Shown here piece by piece: positions 33,233 through 44,318 of a stretch of 64,000 nucleotides of DNA. The first letter of the stretch is position 1. Each line of letters opens with the position of its first letter. This DNA is from Chloroflexota bacterium (GTDB taxonomy: Bacteria; Chloroflexota; Anaerolineae; B4-G1; SLSP01). The DNA lies in the NCBI GenBank assembly GCA_029555965.1, contig JAKQHY010000035.1:1-64000 (forward strand), given 5' to 3'. A program made the position numbers and the translations under genes. The notes beneath the pieces were generated by a model. That model was given only the letters and a program-made list of their open reading frames with translations. It was not told the DNA's origin and did no database searches.

Positions 33233-36200
33233 TCAACCGGCGGATTGCACAGAGTCTTTCTTATCGGTGCGATGACGACCATTTTTCTTGACAGACTCCA
33301 ACACAGAGGCTACATCCCGGAGTAACTGCTCCTGATCGTAGATGCCTTTTTGCAACAATGCCTCCACCCCCTGTTGCAACCGTTCCCGTTCTTCGCGCGT
33401 CAACTCTTTGGCGGTGACGACGATGACGGGAATACGCTGCGTGGTGCTGTTAGCCTTCAGGTTTTCCAGCACTGCAAAGCCATCCACATCGGGCATCATC
33501 AAATCCAGCACAATCAAGGCCGGCGGGTCGGCGTGAATCCGGGAGATGGCATCAGCGCCGCCGGCCGCCTCCCGCACCTGGTGGCCGGCATTGGTGAGAA
33601 TCCGATGTAAAAGTTTCCGATCATCCACATTGTCATCCGCCACCAAAATGTAACCCTCACCGATGGGTTGATCTAACCGTGTCAGCGCATCCAACAAGTC
33701 CTGTTCATTGATAGGTTTGATCAAGTAGTCGCTGGCTCCCATACTGAAGCCCTTCTCCACATCGTCGCTCTTGATCGAACAGACAATCACCGGAATTTCA
33801 CGGGTCTCCGGTTCAGATTGTAAGTCTCCGATAACCTCCCAACCATCCTTGCCCGGCATCAATACATCGAGGGTAATGGCGTAGGGCTTCAGGCGACGAG
33901 CCTCGGCCATCACACGTGCGCTGTCCGTCAGACCAAAGACGATATACCCCTGCTTTTCGAGATACCGGCGCAGAATGGTGATCACGGTTTCGTCGTCATC
34001 CACGGCCAGAATGATCCGCGAGGTCGGACTCTTGCCCCGCTTTTCTTCGATCTCCTCCGGCGCCACAGTTCTCGATTGCGGGCCGCCAATAGGCAAGGAG
34101 AAGAAAAAGGTTGACCCCTCCCCCACCTTACTATCCAGCCAGAGATCGCCGCCGTGGGCCTTGATAAACTCCAGGCTCAAGGGCATCCCAATGCCGGTGC
34201 CGCCATATTTCCGCGTTGAAGAGGAGTCCACCTGTTCAAAGCGCTCAAACACTGCGGCGAAACGGTGCTGGGGAATACCGATGCCGGTATCCTGAACGCT
34301 GACAATCACCTGGTAGTTGTCATAGGTAGCCGAAATCTTGATGTAGCCCTGCTCGGTAAACTTCGCTGCATTACTCATCAAGTTCGTGATGACCTGACGG
34401 ACGCGTCGGGTATCGGCTAAAACCGAGGGCAGCTCGGGCGGCACATCGGCCAACAATTCTACATTTTTGTCCTTCACCAACGCCTTCGATACCAACAGGA
34501 CACTCTTGATCAGTTCCTTGAGGTCCGTCGGTTCAAACGCGAACTCCATCTTGCCGGCCTCAATCTTAGAAATATCGAGGATGTCGTTGATCAAGTTTAA
34601 CAACTGCGTGCCGCTCTCAAAAATGGCGGTGAGGTCGGTCTTCTGCATATCGGTGAGGGGGCCATCAATTCCTTTGAGGATCACGCGCGAGAAACCAATA
34701 ATGGAGTTCAACGGGGTGCGCAATTCATGGGACATATTGGCCAGAAATTCACTCTTAAGACGATCCACTTCCTTGAGTTTTTCGGCTGTCCCCTGCGCAT
34801 CCTGATACAATCCGGCGGTCTCCAGGGCCACGCTGATGTTGATGCCAGCGGTCCTGATGGTCTCCCGCACCTTCTCATCTATCGGCGGTTGTCCTTCCTG
34901 CCGGCCCACCATCAAGACGCCAAAGACGGCCTCGCGCACCGCCAAACGCACCGCATACGCTTCGACCAGCGGCGACTTTAGCCCGGCCGTGAAACTGAGC
35001 ATCAGGCTGTCCTTGCGCCCGCGGAAGTCAATGTGTGCGGTCTCCCGACTATCCACCACCTCATAGACAGCGGGGAATTCATTCGGCACGAACGTGCCCG
35101 GTTCGCGGTCAGCATTAAGCAGTACCCCCTCGCCATCCAACACGCCCACCGGGCTGAGAAAGCGCCCATCCCACTGCCACATCAGCACCGGCATGTGCAG
35201 CCACGCCGCGATAACCTGACCGACATTGCGCATCAAAGAGACCGGCTCCAACTCGGTGCTCGCGGTCTGAAGGACCTGGTTGAGGAAGGCGCGCCGGTCG
35301 GCCTCTTCCTGCGTGTCGGCAATCAAGCTGATATTCTGCAACGCCACCGAAGTCTGCCGCGCCACGCTCTCGTAAAACCGCAGTTCAGCCGTGGAGAACT
35401 CGCGCGTCTTTATGCTGTGGATCAGGAGCAAGCCATACTGCACATCGCGCACGGCCAGTGGAAACACGGCCGTCGCCCGCAGCCGCAACCCACCGAAAAA
35501 GTTTCGCACGTACTCATCCACGATAGGTTCCTGCGTTACATCAGGCGTCACGAAACGCCCATCGTTATTCAACACATCCAAGAACAAGCGCAGCTCGGAC
35601 AATGGCAAAATCTGCACCGGTAGTTTGGGCTGTTCCCGGCTGCGGTTAACCACCAACCGCAGTTCGGTGGGATTACGGATGGGCATCAACAGGCCGGCGG
35701 AGATCCAATCCGGCTCTTCGCGCTGCGAAATCCCATCTACGGCTGCCTCTAACACATCCTCCACAGCGCTGGCATCCGTGATCTGTTGCGAAATCCGATA
35801 CAACATCCGGGTCTCCGCCAGGGAGCCTTGCGAACGTTCGTAGAGGTTCGCACTTTCAATAACGTTGGCTAACTGCGTCGCCATCAAATCCAAAGTGGAA
35901 ATTTCTTCCTGAGTGAAGGCAAACCGACGCTGACTCTGGAGACTCAACACGCCAATGGTCTGCCCGCGACTCACCAGCGGCAAGGCGATAGCAGACCGCG
36001 TCTCCGGCAGCAATGGGTTGGCGAAATACAAGGGGTCACGCGACACATCCAGAGCCACCCGGCGTTGGGCGCGCTCGGCGCACCAACCTTCCAGGGTCTC
36101 GCTGCTGACGCGCAACCGATGCCCCATTCGCAACAATTTGTCGCCAGCCTCGCCGCTCCCCGCCTCCAGCACGGCCCATACCCCATCGCTATCCAGCAAG

Positions 36201-39200
36201 TAGATAGCCACAAAGTACAAATCAAACCGATCCCGGAAGAAATTCACCGAATCCCGCAGCAACTGCTCACGATCTGAGAGCGCCGTGGTGACATTCGCCA
36301 GGTCTACAGCGGCGCTCAACTGTTCGGTTTGATTCACCGAGCGTTGCAGCAGTTCGAGGTTAGAAATCACCACCGCCGCTTGTACCAGGATACTGTTGTA
36401 AAGCCGGATATCCTGTTCGGTCGGTTCAAATTTTTCGGAAAACTCGAACTTAAAGAAACCGATCCGTTCGCCGCTGACGATGCCGCCGATCAAGAACTGG
36501 CCGACAACGACCGACAGGACCCCCTGTTGCAGGTAGGCAGCGCGCGCAGCTTCAGGCAGACGCTCGTCCGTCGTCACATCTGCCACAACATACACTTCAT
36601 CCCCCACCTGCTCCAAAATCGGCAATTCCGAGATGTGCATTCGCTCGCCGATCTCGGCAGGCCGCAACTTTGGATCATTGCTCCATGCTGTCACCGTCTC
36701 CACGCGATCATGCGTGGCGCCGGTCTCCGGGTCAGGCACAAAAAGCTGGATTTCGCCCCGCGCCGACTCCCCCAGGATCGTGTGCTCAATGATCGCGCGC
36801 AGCAACGTCTCATAGGAGGTAGCTTTACCCAGCGCGCTTGTTGCCTCATATAACCGCCGCGACTCGCCCGCGCTGTCCTGGGCCTGCCGCAGCAAGCTGG
36901 CGCGCTCCATCGCCGAAGCAACTTGTGCGGCGACTTGTTCCAGGATCGGCATCAGATCGGCGCGCGAGAATGCCTCACTGGTGCGGCTCGCCAGGTGCAA
37001 TGACCCCAACGCGCGATACCCCAGACGCAGCGGCATAATCACCAGCGAAGTCATCTCCAATCCCAACCAATCCGCATCCTCTGGGAATTGCTGCGCAGGG
37101 TGCAGATCGTTAACCACATACAGTTGATTTTTTTGGGCCACCCAACTGGCACCGCTAGTAGGCGGCAAGCGGCGATTCAGCCAGAGCGCCGCCCCCTGAG
37201 TTTCGGCGGCTTGCCCCACCCCCAACACTTGTGAGGCGCCATCCCGCATATCATAGCCCACCAACAACAACATATCCAAAGGGAACAAGGCGCTCAGGCG
37301 GATCACAAAATCATCCAGAGCAGCCACGAGGTTCTCGGTAGCATTGAGGAACGCCACGACCTCTTGCAAAAAGCGCACCTGTTGCTCTCGGCGTCGGGTT
37401 TCGCGTAGCGCGTTCTGCGATTGATCCAGCAATAAGCGGTTTTCCAGAGCCAGCGAAATCTGATCGCGCACGGCCTCCAACATAGCAATGTCGTCCTCAG
37501 AGAATTGGGCCGCGTCGCCTGGCTCCTCAAAACGGAGCGTCCCGACCAATTCACCCTTCAATTCCAACGGCGAAATCAGCGAAGCGCCATCCCCGCCTTC
37601 GGTTGGGACAACCGGCATTTCCGGGGTCCAAGTCTCCGGCAAAGGCGCCACCGTCTCCAAAGAGGAGATGGGCGTGACCTGCTCCAAGTCGTAGGAGTAT
37701 CCCAGGACCCCTTGCTGCACCACATACGTGTCCAACATCTCCACCGTATAACGGCTTTGAATCCGCTGCACTTCCTGATAACGCGCCTCGGATTCCGCAA
37801 TCAGCCGCGCATTGATGATGGCATTGGCTAACTGGTCAGCCATCGTCTGCAAGATCGTGATGTCAGACGGCGAATAAGCGGCCACTTCGACGGATTGAAT
37901 GGTCATCGCGCCGATAACCTCGCCCCGGCTCGCCAGCGGCAACGCCATCTCCGAGCGGGTATCAGGCAGGTGGGGGTTGTTGAAGCGCACCGCAGCCTGC
38001 CCCACATCCAGCCGGATGACCGCCTCGCCACTCGCCACGCATGTCCCGATCATGGACTTGCCGCCGACTTCGAGACGGTGGCCGGCCTGCAACATAATCT
38101 GGCCGGCTTCGCCAGTGCCGGCGCGCAACACCGCCCAGTGCTGGGAATCATCCAGCAAGAAAATACCGGCATAGTACAAATTGAACCGCTCCCGAATCAG
38201 TTCGACCGCCTGGAACAACAACTGATCCTGATCCACGATGGAGGAGGCCGCCCGCGAGACTTCGGCCGCCGTTTGCAATCGCTGCGCCCGCCGTTCATTC
38301 TGTTCGATCAAGTGGCGCGTGTACAGCGCGCCGCCCACCTGATCGACGACCGTGCGCACGATGACCTCCAGGAAACGCTCCGAGACACGCCGCACCGGAC
38401 GGCGACCCAACCAGGAGAGTAGCCCCAACAACCGGTTGGCCGCGTGGAGCGCCGCTGAAATCACACTGCGGTACCCGCGCTGTCCCATACTGGCGCGGAC
38501 ACTTTCGGGCACCTCAACGTCAGGAGCCGTGATATCATCATAAACGTAAATCTTTTGGGACTCTCCTGTGAACCACGCCAGTAGCTCATGATCGAAGTCC
38601 ATCCGCGAAAAACACTGATAGTTTCGCGCCGCCCCCTCCAGCTCGATCAGGTGCGCATCCATCATCAGGGGATTGCCATGCTCATCCCAATGCGTAAACA
38701 AGCGCACAGATACCGCATCCATTTCTAAAAATTCGGCCACATCCGCAACCGAGGACACCAAATCCTGGACAGATTGGGCTTGATTGACCCCACGACTCAC
38801 TTTATAGAGCGCCTGGGTCTCAGCCAGCGAGGCCTGAGCCTCATCAAAGACACGCGCATTCTGGATAGCGGTGGCAATCTGCCCGGCCATCGTTTGTAGC
38901 ACGGTAATGTCGGTGCGTGAAAAGGATCGCACCTTATCTGATTGGACGGTCATGGCGCCGATGATCTGACCACGCCCGATCAGGGGCAAGGCAATCTCGG
39001 CAGTAGAATCCGGCAACAAGGGGTTTACATAACGCACTGCGGCCTCAATGCGTTCCGGGATCTGTGGAACACCCAACGCCACACACTGCCCAATCATGGA
39101 ATTGCTGCCAATTTCGAAACCGTGTTGGTTCGCCAACATGATACGACCTGGCTCCCCGGTGCCGGCGCGCAGTCCCACCCAATGTCGCTCTTGATCGACC

Positions 39201-40357
39201 AGGAAAATACCGACGTAGTAGAGGTGAAATTTCTCCTTAATCAAATCCACCGCCATCGGCAGCAGTTCATCCAGTCCCAGGATCGAAGCGGCGGCTTCGG
39301 CGACGATAGCCGCTGCCTCCATCCGCTCCGCGCGGCGCTGCAACTCGTCAAAAATGCGGGTGTTGTAGACGACGATCGCGACCTGATTAGCCAGCGCGCT
39401 CAACAACTCCATGTCTTTCTGGGTGAAGTCGGCGCCCTTCAGCACATTCACGACCGTCACCACCCCCAGCACACTCTCCTGGTAACGCAGCGGCGCGATG
39501 ATACAGCCGCCAATATTTTGCGCCAGTCGGGCCTGGTACGTGGCCTCATCCTCTAGCGGCGACATCTCCCCCTGAAGGAGCAGCAACGGACGTTGCTCAC
39601 GCAGCGCCCAGCCTCGCGCGCCCTCCCACAATACCGCGAAAGACGGCCACGCTACTTCCGGCGCTTTGGGGCCATCCTGGAAATAGTGCGTGACTTGGCG
39701 CGCTTCCATGTCGAACAGGGCCACGCTCGCCCAGTCGGCCTGAAGCAGACTCACCGATTGCCTCACCACCATCTGCAACAAGCCCGGCAAATCGGCAAAG
39801 CCGCCCACCAGGCTGCTGAGTTGGTACAATGCTTCCGCCTCAGCCAATGCATCCTGAGTTTGGTGGAGCAGTTCTTCTCCCTGAGCTTCCGCGCGCCAGC
39901 GGTCGGTCACATCCAACATGATCCCCACCATGCCCACCACGTGACCCTCCAGGTCAGCGATGGTGGCTTTGTTAAACGTCACCCGGTGTTCAACGCCATC
40001 AGCGTAACGGACCGGCGCCTCATAGCGCTGGGTGCCGGGGTTGCGAATCAAATCCAGGTCGCGCGTGTGATAGGCCACCGCTACCTCCGGCGGGACCACC
40101 TGAGGGAAATCGTAGGCGGTATGGCCCACGATCTGCTCGCGGGGCAGTCCCAACACGAGATCGGCAAATGCCCGGTTGCAGCCCCGGTAGATGCCCGATG
40201 TATCCTTGTAAAAAACGGGGTTGGGAATGGCGTCCAACAGGGATTGCAAGAAATGGAAGCTAGCCAGACCGCTTTCCTGCCCCCACGCCACCAACATCTG
40301 CTGCAATCCGGACGCTTCCTCCGGCAGCAAGTCCCTACCTTTCGCTTTAGCGCACAT
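33233..40357 (-). CDS. Hybrid histidine kinase: PAS, about ten GAF domains, HisKA-HATPase, two receivers
   Basis: A cytoplasmic protein of about 2374 residues and the only catalytic signalling protein of the sensor string. Order: PAS at about 35-160 (Y-K-D-T-S-G-I-Y-R-G-C-N); nine full GAF-like domains and one half-GAF from about 185 to 1850; phospho-acceptor His near 1876 in M-S-H-E-L-R-T-P-L-N; HATPase with N-L-M-S-N-A-A-K-F, D-T-G-I-G-I-P and G-G-T-G-I-G-M boxes; receiver 1 with Asp near 2162 (L-D-V-L-M-P-G-K-D-G); receiver 2 with Asp near 2285 (L-D-L-M-M-P-D-V-D-G). It has no membrane helix and no HPt or DNA-binding domain, so a further relay partner must exist elsewhere. The ATG chosen has GGAGGG eight bases upstream and overlaps the preceding gene by 11 bases; a GTG six codons earlier is possible. 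Confidence 0.93.
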   Translation of the reverse strand: MCAKAKGRDLLPEEASGLQQMLVAWGQESGLASFHFLQSLLDAIPNPVFYKDTSGIYRGCNRAFADLVLGLPREQIVGHTAYDFPQVVPPEVAVAYHTRDLDLIRNPGTQRYEAPVRYADGVEHRVTFNKATIADLEGHVVGMVGIMLDVTDRWRAEAQGEELLHQTQDALAEAEALYQLSSLVGGFADLPGLLQMVVRQSVSLLQADWASVALFDMEARQVTHYFQDGPKAPEVAWPSFAVLWEGARGWALREQRPLLLLQGEMSPLEDEATYQARLAQNIGGCIIAPLRYQESVLGVVTVVNVLKGADFTQKDMELLSALANQVAIVVYNTRIFDELQRRAERMEAAAIVAEAAASILGLDELLPMAVDLIKEKFHLYYVGIFLVDQERHWVGLRAGTGEPGRIMLANQHGFEIGSNSMIGQCVALGVPQIPERIEAAVRYVNPLLPDSTAEIALPLIGRGQIIGAMTVQSDKVRSFSRTDITVLQTMAGQIATAIQNARVFDEAQASLAETQALYKVSRGVNQAQSVQDLVSSVADVAEFLEMDAVSVRLFTHWDEHGNPLMMDAHLIELEGAARNYQCFSRMDFDHELLAWFTGESQKIYVYDDITAPDVEVPESVRASMGQRGYRSVISAALHAANRLLGLLSWLGRRPVRRVSERFLEVIVRTVVDQVGGALYTRHLIEQNERRAQRLQTAAEVSRAASSIVDQDQLLFQAVELIRERFNLYYAGIFLLDDSQHWAVLRAGTGEAGQIMLQAGHRLEVGGKSMIGTCVASGEAVIRLDVGQAAVRFNNPHLPDTRSEMALPLASRGEVIGAMTIQSVEVAAYSPSDITILQTMADQLANAIINARLIAESEARYQEVQRIQSRYTVEMLDTYVVQQGVLGYSYDLEQVTPISSLETVAPLPETWTPEMPVVPTEGGDGASLISPLELKGELVGTLRFEEPGDAAQFSEDDIAMLEAVRDQISLALENRLLLDQSQNALRETRRREQQVRFLQEVVAFLNATENLVAALDDFVIRLSALFPLDMLLLVGYDMRDGASQVLGVGQAAETQGAALWLNRRLPPTSGASWVAQKNQLYVVNDLHPAQQFPEDADWLGLEMTSLVIMPLRLGYRALGSLHLASRTSEAFSRADLMPILEQVAAQVASAMERASLLRQAQDSAGESRRLYEATSALGKATSYETLLRAIIEHTILGESARGEIQLFVPDPETGATHDRVETVTAWSNDPKLRPAEIGERMHISELPILEQVGDEVYVVADVTTDERLPEAARAAYLQQGVLSVVVGQFLIGGIVSGERIGFFKFEFSEKFEPTEQDIRLYNSILVQAAVVISNLELLQRSVNQTEQLSAAVDLANVTTALSDREQLLRDSVNFFRDRFDLYFVAIYLLDSDGVWAVLEAGSGEAGDKLLRMGHRLRVSSETLEGWCAERAQRRVALDVSRDPLYFANPLLPETRSAIALPLVSRGQTIGVLSLQSQRRFAFTQEEISTLDLMATQLANVIESANLYERSQGSLAETRMLYRISQQITDASAVEDVLEAAVDGISQREEPDWISAGLLMPIRNPTELRLVVNRSREQPKLPVQILPLSELRLFLDVLNNDGRFVTPDVTQEPIVDEYVRNFFGGLRLRATAVFPLAVRDVQYGLLLIHSIKTREFSTAELRFYESVARQTSVALQNISLIADTQEEADRRAFLNQVLQTASTELEPVSLMRNVGQVIAAWLHMPVLMWQWDGRFLSPVGVLDGEGVLLNADREPGTFVPNEFPAVYEVVDSRETAHIDFRGRKDSLMLSFTAGLKSPLVEAYAVRLAVREAVFGVLMVGRQEGQPPIDEKVRETIRTAGINISVALETAGLYQDAQGTAEKLKEVDRLKSEFLANMSHELRTPLNSIIGFSRVILKGIDGPLTDMQKTDLTAIFESGTQLLNLINDILDISKIEAGKMEFAFEPTDLKELIKSVLLVSKALVKDKNVELLADVPPELPSVLADTRRVRQVITNLMSNAAKFTEQGYIKISATYDNYQVIVSVQDTGIGIPQHRFAAVFERFEQVDSSSTRKYGGTGIGMPLSLEFIKAHGGDLWLDSKVGEGSTFFFSLPIGGPQSRTVAPEEIEEKRGKSPTSRIILAVDDDETVITILRRYLEKQGYIVFGLTDSARVMAEARRLKPYAITLDVLMPGKDGWEVIGDLQSEPETREIPVIVCSIKSDDVEKGFSMGASDYLIKPINEQDLLDALTRLDQPIGEGYILVADDNVDDRKLLHRILTNAGHQVREAAGGADAISRIHADPPALIVLDLMMPDVDGFAVLENLKANSTTQRIPVIVVTAKELTREERERLQQGVEALLQKGIYDQEQLLRDVASVLESVKKNGRHRTDKKDSVQSAG

Positions 40358-43300
40358 CGCCACTGCCCTCCTCACCCGTCAGTTGCGGGGAGCGGAATTG
40401 TACTACATTGCGCGAAGTCCCCAAGGCGCGGCCCAGTTCGCGCAAACCGGTCTGGAGTACCCCCTGGACATCCGGTGCGCGTTGGATGCGCTCGGTAATT
40501 TCGCGGATCATTTGCTCGCGGCGGGCGCGCGCCTGGATGGCTTCGAGCTGGTTCAAGTTCTGCACCGCGATGGCGGCCTGACCGGCCAGGCTCGTCAAGC
40601 GCCGCATCTCTTCTTCGGGGAAAGTCGTCGTCTGTGGGTAGATGGCGTTAAGATAACCAACCCGTTGGCCGCCGGCGATCAGCGGCACAAAAATGGTGCT
40701 GGTTGCCCGGAAGCGATGGAGATAGAGGGCGCGCAAATTATTATCCAACCGCGGATCGTTTGCAATATCTTCGAAGAAAACCGGCGTGTAACCAAAAAAC
40801 TCATTGGCAGAGGGGAAGGCAGCCAACGGATAGCGATCGCTGACCGCATCCGCAGGCAACGAACTCCAGCGCGCCAACACGGAAATCCACTCAGGTTGTT
40901 CGTTATCAGTCCAAGGGCGGTCAAAGAAGTTCAGCGAGACGTTGTTGCTGCTTTGGCCCAAGAGCGTGTAACGGCGCAACACATCCAGGATGCCAATGTA
41001 CGAGTCGGCGGCGTTCAACTCGGCGCTGGCGCGATACAACGCCTCCTGCTCTGAAAGGGAGGTCTGTACCCGGTTGAACAGATTTTCTCGAACGAGGGTG
41101 TTGGAGAGGGCCGCCGCCGCCGTCTGCAACGCGCCAATCTCATCCGCTTGCAAAAGCCGCGCCTCACGCACGCCGACGAATGCCAGAAACCCCGGCGGGC
41201 GGTCTTCTACGACAATCGCCAGAGCCAGCAAGGATTGGCAGGCAAGCGGCGCCAACAGCTCGCGCGCCTCATCTGGCAATTCGTCTATCATCATCTGCAT
41301 AAACCCAGTTTCACGGAGACGCTGCGCCAGCGTGGGGAATTTGTTCATCGGCAAGCCCTGCAAGGTTCCACCGCGCAGAGCTTCCGGGAGGTCCGGCATT
41401 GTCCATTCCGCCACCAGCCGCCAGTAGGCGCCCACCGTGTCCCAATAGGCGCCGGTGGTATCCTCGAAACTCTCGGCATAGTAAGCGCGGTCCACTCCGG
41501 CGGCCTGGCCCAACAGTTCCAACACCCCCTCCAAGGCGCCTGTGCCATCCTGCGCCAGGGAGGCCACGGCCTGGGAAATGTTGGTCTGGTAACGCGCTTG
41601 CCGCTCCACCACTGAAAGCGCGGTCTGGGTGCGTCCGAATTGCAGCGCGTTCTGCAAGGCTGCCGCCGCCTGTGTCGCCAGGAACTCCAGCAGGTGCAGA
41701 TCATCTTCGTTGAATTGATCGACTGCGGCGCCGTGGACGAAAATAGCGCCCAAGACTTCCTCACCGATTTGTAAGGGCACGCCGATCTGCGAGAGCAATC
41801 CGGCCTCAACCAGGCGCGCATTGCCCTCAGTAGGGTACGTGCGGTTGTCGCGCACCAATACATGTTCACGGTTCTGGATGATGATTTCGGTCAGACCGTG
41901 GGCGCTGGGAGTCGTTACCTCGATATCCGGCAGCAGTTCAGCAGCATCGGCGCTCTGGCCTTTCATATACTCGCCGGTGACGCTATCGCGCAGGAATACC
42001 ACAGAAGACGGCGCGTGAAGTACCCGCCGCGACAGATCGGCGGCCCGCGTCAAAAGGGGTTTGACATCCAGAATTGCCAGCAGTTCAATGCCAGCCTCGT
42101 AAAGTTGGGCGAATTCCTCGGCCCGCCGCCGTGTTTCTTCCGAAAGGGTCAGGTTACTCATAATCACGCCAATCTGATTTGCCAGGTTCTGCGCCAGTTC
42201 GCGGGTATCCGGGTCCAGTGGCAGGTCGCCATGGCGCTGAATCATGGCAATGAACCCGGCCTGAGCGCCGCCGCTGGTGATAGGCACATACAGCACACGC
42301 TGGAAGTTATAAGCGTTGAGCAACGCCTCAACCGCATCAGACGTCGCAGCAGGCGGAGCGTCGCCGGACGCCTGGGCCAGGTACAGAAGCGGCGTCATCG
42401 GGCCTAATTCAGGATGGCTCAATCCACGGAAAAAGATATGATGCTCATCCGGCAAACTGAAGCTGTGGGTAAAAAAGGGCAGCGGCTGGCCGGCCATGTC
42501 CAACACGGCCTGCGGTTGCACAATCGGCGCGTCGGGAATGACGAAGGTGAAGATGCCTATTGCCATATCCAGACTGTGCGCCAACACTCGCGTGATATGT
42601 ACCAGCACTTGTTCTGGGGCGATGTCAGGATCGGCGGAAACCCGCAAGACGCTGCTGATCAAGACTTGTTGGCGCTCGTTGCGCTGCGCTTCTTCAAAGA
42701 GGCGGGCGTTGTCCAGGGCCAGGGCCACTTGTTCGGTCACGCTGGAAATCAGTTCCAGTTCTTCGTCGCTCCAACTATGTTGGGTATCAGAGAGACCCAG
42801 GTAGCCTACCACCCGGTCGCCGGCGCGCATCGCCTCCATCACCACCGGCACCCCCCCATCCCGGAACATTTTCCGCCCCACCTGGCCCTCCAACAAATCC
42901 GCCGGCACGGGCAAGGGCGGCACGGGGTTGGTATCTACGCGATCATATTCGTAGGCCAACGTGCGCGTCCGGCTCGTCATCCGCGCCCATTCCCGACGTT
43001 GGTAGTCAATTTGCACCTCGCGCAGTTCGGCAATGGCGCTCTCCATCACTTCCAAAGAGCGCGCGTTGCTCAGGGCAATCGCCAGTTGGTCGGCCATCAA
43101 TTGCAGGGTGCTGATGTCCTCATCGCTGAAAGCCTGCGGCTGCGAACTCTGCACATCCAAGACGCCGATCACTTCGTTGGCGCTCTTCAAGGGCAACGCC
43201 ATCTCTGAGCGAGTTTCCGGCAAGTCGGGGTTATTGAACCACACTGCGTCACCGCCGACGTCAAAGGCGATGCGTGGCTTGCCGGTGCCGGCGACGTAAC

Positions 43301-44318
43301 CCACGATGCCGACCTGCCCCACCCCCAGGCGATGGCCGCGCGCCAACATACGCCGCCCACCTTCTGAGGAGGTAGAGCGCAAAATAGCCCATTGTTTCTC
43401 ATCATCCAGGATAAAAATACCGGTATGGTAAAAATTGAATTTTTCCGAAATGGCAACCACTGCCGTATCCAACACCATGTTCACATTGCGCATCTGTGCG
43501 GCTTCTTTGCTGATCAGGCTGATCGCCTCAAGCTGGATCGATTTGCGTTCCAGCGCTTCGGTGCGCGCCGCCACGCGCTGCTCCAACCGCACCACCAGTT
43601 CTTGCAAGCGTTCCGCCATAGCATTAAAAGCCTGCGCCACCGCGTCAAATTCCGCCTGCTCGACACGGATTTTGTACGACAGATCGCCGGCGCCAATGAT
43701 AGTGGCGCCTTCCGCCAGCGTTTGGAGGGGTTTCAACACCATCGTGGTCAGAGCGTAGTGCAACAGGCTCACGGCTATCGTAGCGACCGCCAGCGCCAGC
43801 GTAACCGGAACAAGTAATGGCGGAGGGTCTACCGCGTAGGCATACTCGGCCACGACCAGGTAGAGGGTGCGGTTGGCATCGCCAGGCATGGGCATCGCGT
43901 GCGAAACCAGATACAACGCAGTGCCCGCCATTCTGCGCCGCACCGCAGCGCCCGTGTCACTCAATCCCCGCAATTCCGGCACAAGCGTTCCCTTCAACCC
44001 TGGCTGCGAGCTTTCAATGACCCAGCCCTGAGAATCCACCAGGGCAATGAAGACGAACTCGTCCACATCGGCAACCATGTCCTGCAACAGCGTGCTCAAG
44101 CCGGGCACGTCTTCCAGCGTGGTTACATACGGCACAACTGTCCCCAAAATCTGTTTCAATTCCCGCGCGACGATCTCCCCCTTTCCCAGGCGCGCCTCGC
44201 GATAAGCGGCGCGATACCGCAGGGCAACGAAGCCAAAAATCAGCAGCAAGCATATCGCGGGGATGCCGACGATGATCGCCATCATACGCCAGCGCAGACT
44301 CTGGCTCAGTTTAATCAT
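40347..44318 (-). CDS. Membrane HAMP multi-GAF sensor without output domain
   Basis: A 1323-residue protein. A first membrane helix at about 12-32, an outside domain of about 130 residues and a second helix near 165-190 (V-P-V-T-L-A-L-A-V-A-T-I-A-V-S) form the receptor front. HAMP follows at about 190-245 (P-L-Q-T-L-A-E-G-A-T-I-I-G-A-G-D-L). Then come a GAF (265-430), a half-GAF (440-545) and about four more GAF-like domains (550-720, 730-890, 900-1070, 1085-1250). It ends with the shared tail (R-E-Q-M-I-R-E-I-T-E-R-I, then L-R-E-L-G-R-A-L-G). There is no kinase, cyclase, EAL or methyl-accepting domain. It lies directly before the kinase gene with an 11-base overlap, so tight co-production with it is expected. 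Confidence 0.88.
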   Translation of the reverse strand: MIKLSQSLRWRMMAIIVGIPAICLLLIFGFVALRYRAAYREARLGKGEIVARELKQILGTVVPYVTTLEDVPGLSTLLQDMVADVDEFVFIALVDSQGWVIESSQPGLKGTLVPELRGLSDTGAAVRRRMAGTALYLVSHAMPMPGDANRTLYLVVAEYAYAVDPPPLLVPVTLALAVATIAVSLLHYALTTMVLKPLQTLAEGATIIGAGDLSYKIRVEQAEFDAVAQAFNAMAERLQELVVRLEQRVAARTEALERKSIQLEAISLISKEAAQMRNVNMVLDTAVVAISEKFNFYHTGIFILDDEKQWAILRSTSSEGGRRMLARGHRLGVGQVGIVGYVAGTGKPRIAFDVGGDAVWFNNPDLPETRSEMALPLKSANEVIGVLDVQSSQPQAFSDEDISTLQLMADQLAIALSNARSLEVMESAIAELREVQIDYQRREWARMTSRTRTLAYEYDRVDTNPVPPLPVPADLLEGQVGRKMFRDGGVPVVMEAMRAGDRVVGYLGLSDTQHSWSDEELELISSVTEQVALALDNARLFEEAQRNERQQVLISSVLRVSADPDIAPEQVLVHITRVLAHSLDMAIGIFTFVIPDAPIVQPQAVLDMAGQPLPFFTHSFSLPDEHHIFFRGLSHPELGPMTPLLYLAQASGDAPPAATSDAVEALLNAYNFQRVLYVPITSGGAQAGFIAMIQRHGDLPLDPDTRELAQNLANQIGVIMSNLTLSEETRRRAEEFAQLYEAGIELLAILDVKPLLTRAADLSRRVLHAPSSVVFLRDSVTGEYMKGQSADAAELLPDIEVTTPSAHGLTEIIIQNREHVLVRDNRTYPTEGNARLVEAGLLSQIGVPLQIGEEVLGAIFVHGAAVDQFNEDDLHLLEFLATQAAAALQNALQFGRTQTALSVVERQARYQTNISQAVASLAQDGTGALEGVLELLGQAAGVDRAYYAESFEDTTGAYWDTVGAYWRLVAEWTMPDLPEALRGGTLQGLPMNKFPTLAQRLRETGFMQMMIDELPDEARELLAPLACQSLLALAIVVEDRPPGFLAFVGVREARLLQADEIGALQTAAAALSNTLVRENLFNRVQTSLSEQEALYRASAELNAADSYIGILDVLRRYTLLGQSSNNVSLNFFDRPWTDNEQPEWISVLARWSSLPADAVSDRYPLAAFPSANEFFGYTPVFFEDIANDPRLDNNLRALYLHRFRATSTIFVPLIAGGQRVGYLNAIYPQTTTFPEEEMRRLTSLAGQAAIAVQNLNQLEAIQARARREQMIREITERIQRAPDVQGVLQTGLRELGRALGTSRNVVQFRSPQLTGEEGSGDVR

